Positions 16,055 to 26,336 of a stretch of DNA of 64,000 bases are shown here, one piece after another; positions within the stretch are counted from its first letter, which is position 1, and every line of letters starts with the position of its first letter. The stretch is taken from NCBI GenBank assembly GCA_028688145.1, contig JAQTYU010000011.1:1-64000 (forward strand). Reading direction: 5' to 3'. Both the position numbers and the translations under genes were made by a program. Source of the DNA: Thiotrichaceae bacterium (GTDB taxonomy: Bacteria; Pseudomonadota; Gammaproteobacteria; Beggiatoales; Beggiatoaceae). The notes beneath the pieces are model-generated. The model saw only the letters and a program-made list of their open reading frames with translations. It did not search any database and was not told the origin of the DNA.

Positions 16055-19000
16055 TTAACTGGGATCATCACAAGTCTTAGCATATCCAAAAGGACTGCTA
16101 TGAGGACAACTTTTATCAGCTCTATCTGGTCCACTACAACCAAGACCTATGGTATTAGTTGTTACTGCTTCCGTTCCTGCAACTAAAGCTCTTGCTGTGA
16201 TTTCAGCTGCTGCCCATTGTGCATATTGTTTAGCATAAATGAGGTTAAAATCAGCATAACCTGTACTATCGGTGGTTAGCGTGAGTTTGTCCACAGTGAC
16301 AGGATTTCCAGGTGTCAGGAGACCGTCGTGATTAACATCTTTTGCTACGGTATAAATACCAGTTCTGTCGGTATCTTCATTAGGGCAAAGAGCCGTGGTG
16401 GTTACAAGGTCTTTAGCGAAATCATAAGTGCCTTTTGCATAAAGATATGTGTATACCGATAATGTCACGGGAACATTGCTCACTGGCGTGCCATTTGTGT
16501 CCGTAACCAATACGGTATAAAACACCTTGTAACGAATACCCCCATCATCAACGAGTTGATTACCAGAACCTAAGCTGATAAATGCTGCTTTTTTCGCAAC
16601 AGTCACTGATGCCTTACCAGAGACAGAGGGTTTATCCGCAACCGTCGCTGTAATCACGGCTCCACCTGCTGCAGTGGTGGTTTGTCCTGCAATATAGCTG
16701 GTGCTAGCACGTCCAAAACTATCCGTTTTCACAGATGTTTGTGATAAACGTCCACCCGAACTGTCATTTAAGGTGAAGTTAATAACTTTGTTTTTTACCA
16801 AGTTATTATTCGGATCACGCACGATAGCCACAACTTCAGTTTGTTCTGTTTCAGAACCAGAGGTGTTAACCCCAATCACTGCATTGGCTACTTGCACATT
16901 GATAGCACTCACATTAGTTGCAATAAACTCCATGTTGATTTGTTGCGAAGGTGCATTTGCCGTATCCGCTGCAGTTACCGTAACCACTGCAACCCCTGCA
17001 TTATCAGATGTGATAGTAAAATCAAAGTCTGTGGGTGCAGTCAAAGGAGGAGCAGGAGTATCCGAAGGAATATTAATTGAAGCTCCTGTACGTCCTGCAT
17101 AAGTCAAGGTGCCACGGGTCGTGGTAATGTTGATTTTGGCGTAGGCTTGGCTGGCTTTCACATGGAAGCTCTTGGTTTGATTCAAGGGTACTTCACAGGG
17201 TGTAGTCACTGACGTAGTCGGTGTAGGTAAGGTGGGGCAAATGGTCGTATCCGCAGAAGGATTTGCGGTAATCGTAAACGCGCCTGCACTAACAGTTATA
17301 GATAAAGGCGTGGTTTTTGCCGCAGTGGGCGCATCTTTAATGCTCGCACTGATCGTATCCGTACCTGAATTATTCGCCTTCAATGCAATTACCAATTGTC
17401 CAGAATTATCGGTGATGAAATTCACTGAATTCGCATCACTTGGATTGCCAGCACTGATAGTGTTATTTGCTGAAGACGTGACTGTCAACGCTTTCCCCGC
17501 AATCCCCGTTCCTGCTGAATTTTTCAAGAAGAGGGTAAATTGTTGAGTTGCCGTTTGCACCACAGACGCTAAGCCAGAAATGGTAATCGTTGTGCCTGTG
17601 ACATCCACAGTAATCGTTGATTTCTTGTCTTCGCTGATTGCGGTGACGGTGATAGTACGATTATAAGGATTGCCCACGGTGGTTAAACGTGCATAAGCTT
17701 GCCCTGTGGCATCTGTCACCCCAGAGTTTGCATCAGCCGCATAAGTTTCTTGGTTAGCAACCACGGTGCGCGAAACGGGTTGAATATCCCCTGAATCCGT
17801 TGAGAAAGTAATTTTTCTCCCAACAATCAAGTTATTGCTGGAGTCTTTCAAACGAGCTGAAATAATCACGCCTTCAGGTCTGCCTTCAGATTCTAAAGTT
17901 GACTTGCTACTCAATAATTCCAGTTTAGCAACCGCTGTTGTTTGGGTATCTGATACGAAGGTCAACGCAATTTCACTGCTAGGCCCGCCGCCATCAACCG
18001 CTGCTTTCACTTTGAAAGAACCTGCATTGATGTTGGTCACTGTGGTTGTGAATTTACCACTCGAATCCGTCTTGCCTTGGAAGCCACCCGAGAACACCAC
18101 AGAACCAGACACATCCGCAGGTTGCGTACCGCCTGCTGGGGTATCTGCGCGAGAGGCTGATAAGGTAATCGGTACACCGACCATTGGCACATTATCTTTA
18201 TCGCGTGCCAACACGGTTAAACTAATATCACTACCCGTAGCGACGTTATTCTTGTTTGGTGTCAATACAATCGAGGCAGGAACACGCGCATCAAGAGCAG
18301 GTAAGAAAGTTACTACTACCTGATTGCTGCTTAATACCGTCCCTTCCACAACCGCTTTCACTTTAAAGTTGCCCGCGCTGGAGTTGGTCACGGTGGTGAG
18401 GAATTCACCCGAGGTTCCCGTGCTGCCTTTAAAGCCGCCTTTGAAAACCGCAGAGCCTGAAATATCTGCTGTGTTATCCCCAGCAAGCGCAGACAACACC
18501 ACAGGTACACCACTCATTGGAATCCCTGATTGGTCTCGTGCCACAACACTGATGTCATAGGTTTCACCGACCAGTTTGTTTGAACCCACCACACTTAAGG
18601 TTAAAGTTGCAGGAGTTGGCACAGTTGCTGCCTTGAAAGACACCACCACGGTAGAACTCTTAATGCTGGTCTTGGTGGTGACAGCAGTCACATTAAAGCT
18701 TTCAGCCACTTTATCAGTCACCGTGGTACGGAATTCACCTAGAGGATTGGTGGTGCCTATCCCGTTAGTGGTTGCAAATACTGCATTACTGGAAGTAGAG
18801 ACAAATTGCACTTCAACGCCCGGCACAGGGACACCTTTCGCATCGCGAGGAATGGCCACTAAAGTCACTTTGCTTGTACCATCAGAAGTTTGGGGTGAAT
18901 TTGAAACTTGAATATCCAAACTCGCAGGCGTTACAGAAGAAGAGGCTACAAAGTGTAGCGTCACAGGAGGATTCACAATAGATGTGCCTTCCACCGCAAC

Positions 19001-21016
19001 AACTATTGAAACATCACCTGCTTGAGCTGAAGTGATGCTGGTAGTGAATAAACCATTCGCATCTGTATTGCCGCGAGCAGGGGCTGAAACTGCACTGCTA
19101 TTCGCCGCCATTTGCAACACGATAGGCGCGTTGGCAACGGGCGAGCCTGATTTATCCCGTGCAATCACATTGACTTTAATAGCATCTTTAGAATCACCAC
19201 TGGCGGCTTGATTATCGTTCAGCACACTTACAGTGAGATTATCAATCCCAATAACTGCGGTTAAGAAGCTAATTGATTGAGAAGCCGACGGGCTGGTGCT
19301 GCCTTGTACATTGGCGGTAACGTTTAACACGCCTGCCACAGAGTTTTTCACTTTGAAAATTGCGGTACCTGCGCTATCCGTTGTCACCATGCCACTGTCA
19401 AAAATCGCACTGCTGGCATTTGTACCCGTGGTGGAAAGTACCACATTAACTTTAGACATTGGGGTGTTAGTTGCGTCGCGCACAATGGCAATTAAGGTAA
19501 TTTGTTGCGTGCCGTCAGCTAATTGCTTATCGGGGCTTGCAAACAAAGTTATCGATTGAGGTGTAGTTTGCCCAGGGGTCGCAGCAGAAGCTTTGAAGTT
19601 CACCGTCACAGGCGAGCTGGAAACTCCAGCAATCACGGCAGTGGCAGTAAATTGCTCCACCACAGTATCCGTCAAAGTCGCAAAGAAGCGTCCACTGGTG
19701 TCGGTTTTACCCGAGTTTTCCATGGTCATTTTTGCAGAGCCACCGCTTAAAATCACGCTGACATCGATATTAGCAACAGGATTACCCGCAGTATCTAATA
19801 CCCGTCCGCGTAAGCTGACAGCATCTGTACCATTGGCAAATTGATCGTTATTGATGGGTGCATCCAATTCGATTTTGGCAACTTTGACCGAAGCTTGTTG
19901 TGAAACGAATTTCACAGGTGTCGTTTTAGTCACGGTTGTCACTGTGGTTGAGGTGGTGCTACCGCTCGCGCTCACCGTGGTTGCGGTGATATTTACCGTT
20001 TCCGCCACATTGTCGCTAATGCTCAGTTCAAAACTCCCATTATCCCCCGTGGTGGTACTGAGGAATAAGGTATTGGCTGCGCCAGAGGGCAGACGTAATA
20101 CTGCGGTTGCGGAATCGCTGGATAAGCTAATCGGCGTTTTTGGAATCGGTGTGCCTGCGGCATCGCGGGCAACCACGACTAATACTGCTTTGGCAACCCC
20201 GTCAGATAAGGCATTATCGCTCTTAACCAGCAAGTCGATTTTTGCGGGAGGAGTAGACACCGTGCTACTACCGAAAGTCATTGAAAGTGCAGGCAAAGTC
20301 AGCCCGCCCACATTGGGTGTAACCGAAGTAGTTTCTGCAACGGTGTCGGTAATTTGTGTGGTAAAGCGTCCGCTGCTATCGGTGACACCACTGGCTGCGG
20401 TGGGGACAGCTAAAGAACTGGCAGGGAAGGAAAGAATCACAGGGACATTAGTCAGTGGAATACCCGCATAATCACGCGCCAATACCACTAAGGTATGTCC
20501 TGATTGTCCATCTGCAGCAATCAGCGTTTGGTCAATATCTGCACGGGCAGTTGCACCAAAAAATAAGCTGGTTGAATAAGTTCCCGTTACAGTGCTGGTT
20601 GAGCTACTGGAGGTCGTGACCACCGTGACCACCACATTTTCTGCAACTGTGTCAGTGATGGTAAAACTAAATGAACCAACCCCATTGGTGGTTTTGGACA
20701 CATTGCTAAGTACAGCACTGCCAGACACAGTTAAGCTGAGGGGAACATTGGGAACACCCAAATCCGCAGAATCTACCGTGCGAGCCGTAATGGTGCTGCT
20801 GCCGCCTACAGGAATTAGCAAAGAACCGCTGACCCATTTAACCGACGCAACCGTTGTTCCTGTGGTTGTTCCCGATCCTGACCCTGATCCAGAGGTGCTA
20901 GTGTTCGTGGCAGAATAGAGCAGTTTACTGGGTTCACCCCCGCCCCCACCACAAGCACTTAGGACACTCAGTAGCAGCAAATAGCTTAGCCACTGGATGA
21001 AAATACGTATCGACAT
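16055..21016 (-). CDS. giant lipoprotein with about 14 bacterial Ig-like (invasin-type) repeats
   Basis: 1653-aa predicted outer-membrane or surface lipoprotein. The signal peptide ends at the lipobox LSAC followed by five glycines and a Ser/Gly/Thr linker. The rest is about 14 tandem domains of roughly 100 residues. They share a Big_1/invasin-like pattern: a D-G-x-(S/T) strand, then VxARDxxGxPVxxVPVxLS, then a GxTDxxGxFxTTVT(D/N)xVAE hairpin. The last domain carries a DVNHDG calcium-loop-like segment, and the C-terminus has several cysteines. GAGGA eight bases upstream selects the ATG at 21016 over two earlier in-frame starts. It is co-directional with pilQ, 200 bases downstream. Role as adhesin or pilus-secretin associated stalk is inferred. 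Confidence 0.85.
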   Translation of the reverse strand: MSIRIFIQWLSYLLLLSVLSACGGGGGEPSKLLYSATNTSTSGSGSGSGTTTGTTVASVKWVSGSLLIPVGGSSTITARTVDSADLGVPNVPLSLTVSGSAVLSNVSKTTNGVGSFSFTITDTVAENVVVTVVTTSSSSTSTVTGTYSTSLFFGATARADIDQTLIAADGQSGHTLVVLARDYAGIPLTNVPVILSFPASSLAVPTAASGVTDSSGRFTTQITDTVAETTSVTPNVGGLTLPALSMTFGSSTVSTPPAKIDLLVKSDNALSDGVAKAVLVVVARDAAGTPIPKTPISLSSDSATAVLRLPSGAANTLFLSTTTGDNGSFELSISDNVAETVNITATTVSASGSTTSTTVTTVTKTTPVKFVSQQASVKVAKIELDAPINNDQFANGTDAVSLRGRVLDTAGNPVANIDVSVILSGGSAKMTMENSGKTDTSGRFFATLTDTVVEQFTATAVIAGVSSSPVTVNFKASAATPGQTTPQSITLFASPDKQLADGTQQITLIAIVRDATNTPMSKVNVVLSTTGTNASSAIFDSGMVTTDSAGTAIFKVKNSVAGVLNVTANVQGSTSPSASQSISFLTAVIGIDNLTVSVLNDNQAASGDSKDAIKVNVIARDKSGSPVANAPIVLQMAANSSAVSAPARGNTDANGLFTTSITSAQAGDVSIVVAVEGTSIVNPPVTLHFVASSSVTPASLDIQVSNSPQTSDGTSKVTLVAIPRDAKGVPVPGVEVQFVSTSSNAVFATTNGIGTTNPLGEFRTTVTDKVAESFNVTAVTTKTSIKSSTVVVSFKAATVPTPATLTLSVVGSNKLVGETYDISVVARDQSGIPMSGVPVVLSALAGDNTADISGSAVFKGGFKGSTGTSGEFLTTVTNSSAGNFKVKAVVEGTVLSSNQVVVTFLPALDARVPASIVLTPNKNNVATGSDISLTVLARDKDNVPMVGVPITLSASRADTPAGGTQPADVSGSVVFSGGFQGKTDSSGKFTTTVTNINAGSFKVKAAVDGGGPSSEIALTFVSDTQTTAVAKLELLSSKSTLESEGRPEGVIISARLKDSSNNLIVGRKITFSTDSGDIQPVSRTVVANQETYAADANSGVTDATGQAYARLTTVGNPYNRTITVTAISEDKKSTITVDVTGTTITISGLASVVQTATQQFTLFLKNSAGTGIAGKALTVTSSANNTISAGNPSDANSVNFITDNSGQLVIALKANNSGTDTISASIKDAPTAAKTTPLSITVSAGAFTITANPSADTTICPTLPTPTTSVTTPCEVPLNQTKSFHVKASQAYAKINITTTRGTLTYAGRTGASINIPSDTPAPPLTAPTDFDFTITSDNAGVAVVTVTAADTANAPSQQINMEFIATNVSAINVQVANAVIGVNTSGSETEQTEVVAIVRDPNNNLVKNKVINFTLNDSSGGRLSQTSVKTDSFGRASTSYIAGQTTTAAGGAVITATVADKPSVSGKASVTVAKKAAFISLGSGNQLVDDGGIRYKVFYTVLVTDTNGTPVSNVPVTLSVYTYLYAKGTYDFAKDLVTTTALCPNEDTDRTGIYTVAKDVNHDGLLTPGNPVTVDKLTLTTDSTGYADFNLIYAKQYAQWAAAEITARALVAGTEAVTTNTIGLGCSGPDRADKSCPHSSPFGYAKTCDDPS

Positions 21017-21213
21017 CGAACAGTTCCTCATATTTTTAGGTATAAAAACCAAGCACAGATTTATTATCTAGCTTAGCATTAATAATTTTCCCTTGGGCAA
21101 AAAAGGGAAAGAAGGGATTTAAAATCCATAAATGCTTAAGAATTTTAAATCCCTGTCCCCTGTAACAGGGCTGGTATAGAGAATAATCTAAAGCTTACAG
21201 AAGAAATCTGAAG

Positions 21214-23418
21214 CTAGGAGTTTTCCTTGACAATTTTCGGGGTGATAAAGATCAATAGCTCTGAGTTAGTATCTGAATTATACCGCCGTTTAAAGAGTTC
21301 CCCTATCAATGGAATATCGCTAAGGAAGGGAATTCGTTGAACTTGGTTAGCTTTACGTTGTTCATAAACCCCACCCAAAACCACGGTTTCACCATTATCC
21401 ACGAAAACCTGCGTGTCCACTTCACGTTTATCAATTCCAACCCCACTTGTATAGGTTGTTGAGCTAGGGGTATCTTTGGTCACTTTCAAATCCATGATAA
21501 TGCGATCATCAGGGGTGATTTGAGGTTTTACTTCGAGTTTTAATACCACATCTTTGAACAGAGTCGCAGCAGTTGCACCCACACCTGCAACCCCAGTGTA
21601 TGGAATTTGTGTACCTTGCATAATGGTAGCTTTGCGGTTATTAGCAGTAATTACGCGAGGATTAGAAATGACTTCACCTAAAGATTCGGCTTGCAATGCG
21701 GAAAGTTCTAATTGCAATAAATTCGTTCCAACCTTTCCAAGCACCAAACCCAAAGATGCAGCAGTTCCTAAAGACTCCATCCCTGTGGCAGGTAAGCTCA
21801 CGATGTAACCTTCTTGTGAACCACCCGATGAGCTTGCTCCACCTGTGGTGGTAAATGCCGTACCTGCTGAGAAACTTGTATCCCCTGTGTTCTTACCACC
21901 AACAACAATGCCCTGTCCTTGCGACAAAGCTTGATTGGTACTATAGCCAAATTTAACACCCAAACTCTTGCTAAAGTCATTATTGGCAATCACTACACGG
22001 GATTCAATCAGCACTTGACGTGAGGGTTTGTCTAGAGAGGCTACTAACTCACGAATGCTGGCAAGGTTTTCAGAAATGTCACGAAGAATCAAGGTATTAG
22101 TGCGTTCATCAAACGTTACACTGCCGCGATCGGATAGTAAGGAAGTTGTCTTAGAGTCTTTTGTGCCAATCAACGTAGCCAAATCTTTGGTTTGTGCATA
22201 ATTGACTTGAACATATTCAGTGCGTACTGGCTCTACTTTCTTAATTTCCTGTAATGCCGCATTTTCATTCTTTTCACGAATCGACAGACTTTCCTTAGTG
22301 TCAATCATGATCACATTACCCAATTGACGTTTTCCTAAGCCGCGTGCCTCCAGAATAATATCTAAAGCCTGATCCCAAGGAACATTCTTTAAACGCAAAC
22401 TCATCGAACCTGTGACTTGATCGCTGGTTACCATGTTCAGATTTAAACCGGGCAAATCTGTCAATAACAGTAAAGCAGAACGCACTTCAATATTCTGAAA
22501 ATTGAATGAAACTTTTTGTCCGTTGTAAACAGGCTGTTTTTTCTTTAGTTTATCTTGTTCATTCTCAATGACTTTCTTAACTTCAACAACGTAAGTATTT
22601 TCAGCTTGATAGGCTAGATGCTCATATTCCCCTGAGACGCTCAACACCATACGCACATTATTACCTTGCTGTAAGGTATCTACTGTAGTGACGGGTGTTG
22701 CAAAGTCCACCACATCTAAGCGGCGATCCAATTTTTCAGGCAAACTGGTATTTTGGAATTCAACGACAATATTCTTACCCTCTTCACGCATATTGACCAC
22801 GGTTGAAGGATCAGACAAGCTCACAATCAAACGTCCAGCCCCTTCGGCAGTGCGTCGATAATCAATATTTTGAATAGCTGGAAAACGTGTATTTGCTGTT
22901 CGTAACACTGGATTATTTTCGGGATTGGCTTTGGCAATATTTTGTAATTTAGCGTTAAGTCCCGTATTACCTCCTGCCAAAGTGGTGGGACTTGCCGCAC
23001 CTTCGACAGAGATGAATACCCGCTTATCGCTAACTTCGATATTGAATGCTGCATTACGTATTAGACTGAGTACCACCCGCGTGCGATCACTGGTTTCAAC
23101 CGCACTTGCGCCTTGCACCATTCCAGCACCAATTGGCTGAAATTTCTTACCTAAATTCAAGTGTGTATTGGGAAAATCTAAAACAATACGGGCAGGATTA
23201 TCAGTTGCGAAACTGATGGGTTTTTGTGCACCCTCCGCAAAATCTAAGGTAATTTGTACCTTATTACCTGGTAAGGTCGAATAGCCGATTTTTTCCAGAC
23301 TATTCGGAGCTGCATTTCCCACACTGGGTAAACACAAAAAGATTAAGAATTGCAGACATAGCAGCAAGCTGCCACGCCAACAGTCAACAGGGAAATCAAA
23401 TGAGCGGTTTATGTGCAT
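21214..23418 (-). CDS. pilQ: type IV pilus outer-membrane secretin PilQ
   Basis: 734-aa secretin forming the outer-membrane pore for type IV pili. A signal peptide ending near VGNA is followed by two AMIN-type peptidoglycan-binding domains (about 45-280), the STN/N0 domain (VSFNFQNIEVRSALLLLTDL, near 300), the N1 KH-like domain and the secretin core (RQVLIESRVVIANNDFSKSLG onward). The core closes with VPFLSDIPLIGELF-like and LLIFITPKIV signatures. Last gene of pilM-N-O-P-Q; only 9 bases separate it from pilP. Confidence 0.96.
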   Translation of the reverse strand: MHINRSFDFPVDCWRGSLLLCLQFLIFLCLPSVGNAAPNSLEKIGYSTLPGNKVQITLDFAEGAQKPISFATDNPARIVLDFPNTHLNLGKKFQPIGAGMVQGASAVETSDRTRVVLSLIRNAAFNIEVSDKRVFISVEGAASPTTLAGGNTGLNAKLQNIAKANPENNPVLRTANTRFPAIQNIDYRRTAEGAGRLIVSLSDPSTVVNMREEGKNIVVEFQNTSLPEKLDRRLDVVDFATPVTTVDTLQQGNNVRMVLSVSGEYEHLAYQAENTYVVEVKKVIENEQDKLKKKQPVYNGQKVSFNFQNIEVRSALLLLTDLPGLNLNMVTSDQVTGSMSLRLKNVPWDQALDIILEARGLGKRQLGNVIMIDTKESLSIREKNENAALQEIKKVEPVRTEYVQVNYAQTKDLATLIGTKDSKTTSLLSDRGSVTFDERTNTLILRDISENLASIRELVASLDKPSRQVLIESRVVIANNDFSKSLGVKFGYSTNQALSQGQGIVVGGKNTGDTSFSAGTAFTTTGGASSSGGSQEGYIVSLPATGMESLGTAASLGLVLGKVGTNLLQLELSALQAESLGEVISNPRVITANNRKATIMQGTQIPYTGVAGVGATAATLFKDVVLKLEVKPQITPDDRIIMDLKVTKDTPSSTTYTSGVGIDKREVDTQVFVDNGETVVLGGVYEQRKANQVQRIPFLSDIPLIGELFKRRYNSDTNSELLIFITPKIVKENS

Positions 23419-23427
23419 ACAGGCTCG

Positions 23428-23991
23428 CTATTTAGTAGGTTCTGAGGATAAGGCAAGGGATGCTTGTCGATCAATGAAACACCCAGCATTATCAGAAATG
23501 AGATTGAGAACTTCTATTTTATCTTCAGAAATACTGGTGATTCTGCCATATTCATCCCCTAGGTAATCACCTGTTTTAACGCGATAAATCGTACCATCCC
23601 CTTTGGCTATCACTAAGCCCCAAAGAATTTTAGTATCATCTTGCAAAGTCCCTACCATTTGGATGGAGTCCAACGGTAATAGTTCTAAACCCACCCGAAC
23701 ACGATTAGGATCAGGACGATTACAAATCAGCTTAGTCGTATCATCTTTTACACTAGGCTCATCGGTTTTATCGAGTAAGGCTTTGAAGGGATCGCGTCGA
23801 GTGCCTGGTTCATAGAAGAAACTCGGCATCACTTTAAATTCGGGGATTTGTTTGACTTCGGGATTTTTACGTGCATTGACTTCTGCGACAAAGCCTTCTA
23901 AATCAGACATATCTGTCTGACTGCACGCACTGAGAAGTACACTCAGTAATACGCAAACACTGCGCGTCATTGCTGCCTGCGACATAAACAT
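23428..23991 (-). CDS. pilP: type IV pilus lipoprotein PilP
   Basis: 187-aa inner-membrane lipoprotein linking the PilN/PilO complex to the PilQ secretin. Lipobox LLSAC lies near residue 23. The linker is disordered, and the beta-sandwich shows the family segments YEPGTRRDPFKAL and LELLPLDSIQMVGTL followed by VKTGDYLGDEYGRITSI. The in-frame GTG one codon upstream is less likely than the ATG at 23991, which has AAGG five bases before it. It lies 8 bases after pilO. Confidence 0.94.
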   Translation of the reverse strand: MFMSQAAMTRSVCVLLSVLLSACSQTDMSDLEGFVAEVNARKNPEVKQIPEFKVMPSFFYEPGTRRDPFKALLDKTDEPSVKDDTTKLICNRPDPNRVRVGLELLPLDSIQMVGTLQDDTKILWGLVIAKGDGTIYRVKTGDYLGDEYGRITSISEDKIEVLNLISDNAGCFIDRQASLALSSEPTK

Positions 23992-23999
23992 CACTACCT

Positions 24000-24644
24000 T
24001 TATTTTTTCGGGGGGGCGTTGGGGGGCGGAGTTTTTGCGTTCTTATCTTTATCGTTGGGATCATCCTCCAAATAACGATAAATCTGCGCGGTCACATCCA
24101 TCATCAAACGATCTGAACCTGCCTTATCGGGCTTAATGGTGACATTGTGCTGAGTAACAATACGCGGCATCGCAGCAACATCACTGATAAATCTGCCAAA
24201 CGAGTGATAATCACCACTCAAGCGTAACTTAATCGGCAACTTCACATAAACGCCTTTATCTGATTTTTCAGTATCAGGTTGAAAAAGTTCCGATTTTAAA
24301 CCGCTCGCAATAGCCGCTTGAGAAATATCTTGAATCAAACCTGCAACTTCCGCTTTACTGGGTAAACGCCGTTGCAATTCACTCAAAGATTTCTCGATTT
24401 CTGCCAACTGTTCTTTCAATTTTGGCAGCGTGGCAGCTTTCCACTGCTTAGTTTTAAACTCTTCTTTAAGCTCAGCCTCTTTCTTTTGTTTCACTTCAAG
24501 ACGCGCAATTTGCTCTTGAGTGTCAAAATAATAGCCTGCCCCCAGTGCTGCCACACACAACACTAAAATCATTACAATTTTAACAGGGACGGGCCAATTG
24601 CCAATATTACTGGGGTCTAAATTACTGAAATCATCAAGTTTCAT
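24000..24644 (-). CDS. pilO: type IV pilus alignment protein PilO
   Basis: 214-aa bitopic inner-membrane protein. A transmembrane helix lies near residues 22-42, then a coiled coil (about 45-95, QIARLEVKQKKEAELKEEFK) and a ferredoxin-like periplasmic domain (LFQPDTEKSDKGVYVKLPI, DYHSFGRFISDVAAMPRI). The C-terminus is proline- and lysine-rich. The TTG two codons upstream is an alternative start; the ATG at 24644 gives the usual short cytoplasmic N-terminus. It partners PilN. Confidence 0.94.
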   Translation of the reverse strand: MKLDDFSNLDPSNIGNWPVPVKIVMILVLCVAALGAGYYFDTQEQIARLEVKQKKEAELKEEFKTKQWKAATLPKLKEQLAEIEKSLSELQRRLPSKAEVAGLIQDISQAAIASGLKSELFQPDTEKSDKGVYVKLPIKLRLSGDYHSFGRFISDVAAMPRIVTQHNVTIKPDKAGSDRLMMDVTAQIYRYLEDDPNDKDKNAKTPPPNAPPKK

Positions 24645-24656
24645 GCGCAACGCTCA

Positions 24657-25259
24657 TTACTGTGCTAAGTCATCACTCTTGGGGGCGGTTTGCGTAACTT
24701 CTAATTTGAAACTACTCACACTGCGGGGTTTTTTAGCGGCACTGGTGGCATTCACACCGAGAGGAATCTTTTCTTCTTTTGCCGAAATTAACTGAATTTG
24801 CGGATTCGTCAACCACTGCGATTTTTCAATATTACGCATCAGCGAAGAGACTCGTGCGTCAGATTGGGCAATGCCTTCGAGGGTTAATTTATCATTTTTC
24901 TGTTCAAGGGCGGTGAAATAAACCCCATCAGGTAATTGTTTCACTAATTCATCGAAAAGATGCACGATTTTAGGGCGATTCGATTCTAACTCTTGAATTA
25001 CATTCATCCGATCAATCAATCGTTGTTTTTTCTTTTCGAGGTCTTCAATTTCTTTGATTTGGGCTTCAACACGTTTGATTTCTTTACCTAAATAGCCATT
25101 ACGACTTTCTTGATAATCAATCAAACCTTCCATGAATAAATGGGCAGAAAGCACCACCACCCCCGCCACGGCAAGCGACGCGCCTGTAAAAACTGCCAGA
25201 CGAACTTCACGTTCACGTTTAAGGGTCTCACGCCAAGGTAATAGGTTTAAATGTGACAT
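24657..25259 (-). CDS. pilN: type IV pilus assembly protein PilN
   Basis: 200-aa bitopic membrane protein. It opens with the conserved cytoplasmic motif that binds PilM (NLLPWRE, residues 5-11), followed by a transmembrane helix (about 22-43), a coiled coil and a periplasmic ferredoxin-like domain (LPDGVYFTALEQKNDKLTLEG). It starts 3 bases after the pilM stop. Confidence 0.95.
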   Translation of the reverse strand: MSHLNLLPWRETLKREREVRLAVFTGASLAVAGVVVLSAHLFMEGLIDYQESRNGYLGKEIKRVEAQIKEIEDLEKKKQRLIDRMNVIQELESNRPKIVHLFDELVKQLPDGVYFTALEQKNDKLTLEGIAQSDARVSSLMRNIEKSQWLTNPQIQLISAKEEKIPLGVNATSAAKKPRSVSSFKLEVTQTAPKSDDLAQ

Positions 25260-25262
25260 AAT

Positions 25263-26336
25263 TTAGTAGTGTTTATCAAAAGTTCGTAAGGCAAGCCCAC
25301 AGGCGATAAGCAGCGCAGGCGCATCATTCATTAAATCTTTTTTACTGACCTTGTTAGAAACCGACATCGCAATAAAAGGATTAGCAATAGTGACATGTCC
25401 CCCAATTTCCTCATTCAGCAATTCGACCAAACCCGCAATCGCAGCACAGCCCCCAGAAACCAAAACATGAGACAAGCGTTCTGCCGTGGGCGAATTACAA
25501 TAGCGCTGTACCATGCGATTCACTTGTTGGGCAAGTTCGCGTTTAAAGGGAATTAATAATTCAGTTTCATAACTTTCAGGCAGACCGCCTTCACGCTGTG
25601 CATTGACAGCTTCGGCATAGCCTAAACCATATTTTAATTGAATTCGCTCAGTTAAATTTTTAGCCCCAAAAGCCTCATCAAACGTAAAGATAATTTTGCT
25701 ATTGGATAACACGTAAACCGTGGTGGAATGCGCGCCCACTTCAACCAAGGCTAAGGTTTCTTCAGGATTAATTTCGGGGTCATCTTTCGCGAGCAAGACC
25801 AGCGCATTTTCTAAAGCATAACGTTCAATATCAACGACTTTAACTTTAAAACCACCCAACTCTACGGCTGCCATGCGCGAATCCACGACTTCATTGCGGG
25901 CGGCGGCAAGCAACACATCCATGCGGGTTTCTGGCTCTTTTTCATTCGGACCTAAAACTTCAAAATCTAAATTCACTTCATTCAGCGGGAAAGAAATATA
26001 TTGATTGGCATCGGCTTCGATGGTTTCGCGGATTTCGTCATCGGCTAAGCCCGCCGTCATGGAAACAACTTTGGTAATCACCGAGTTTCCCGCGACTGCG
26101 CACGCGGCATATTCTGCACTGGGTTTCGCCCGTGCTTTGACGCGACGAATGGTATCACCCACAATCTCAAGTTCTTTAATATCTTTATTCTCAACCGCTT
26201 TTTCTGGTAACAACTCCATCGCATAACTTTCCACACGATAGCTATTGCCCACTTGAGTGAGTTCAAGTAATTTCACGGCTGTGGAGCTGACATCTATTCC
26301 CACAACTGTCTTGGGTTTGAGACTAAAGATTCCCAC
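25263..26336 (-). CDS. pilM: type IV pilus assembly protein PilM
   Basis: 357-aa actin-like cytoplasmic ATPase-fold protein that recruits PilN at the inner face of the pilus machine. The FtsA/actin phosphate-binding strand is VGIDVSSTAVKLLEL, with later TLALVEVGAHSTTVYV and HVLVSGGCAAIAGLVELL segments. An in-frame TTG exists 11 codons upstream (26369), but it lacks a good ribosome site. The GTG at 26336 has AAAAGGA six bases upstream and gives the usual N-terminus. It is divergent from the PBP1a gene, as is standard in gammaproteobacteria. Confidence 0.93.
   Translation of the reverse strand: MGIFSLKPKTVVGIDVSSTAVKLLELTQVGNSYRVESYAMELLPEKAVENKDIKELEIVGDTIRRVKARAKPSAEYAACAVAGNSVITKVVSMTAGLADDEIRETIEADANQYISFPLNEVNLDFEVLGPNEKEPETRMDVLLAAARNEVVDSRMAAVELGGFKVKVVDIERYALENALVLLAKDDPEINPEETLALVEVGAHSTTVYVLSNSKIIFTFDEAFGAKNLTERIQLKYGLGYAEAVNAQREGGLPESYETELLIPFKRELAQQVNRMVQRYCNSPTAERLSHVLVSGGCAAIAGLVELLNEEIGGHVTIANPFIAMSVSNKVSKKDLMNDAPALLIACGLALRTFDKHY

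Noticed and set aside
19851..20471. 206-codon plus-strand frame opposite the Ig-repeat lipoprotein, with other long frames at 17835-18323 and 18324-18560
   Set aside because: They are antisense to a gene with regular repeats, have Val/Thr/Leu-rich mirror composition, no ribosome sites and no family features.
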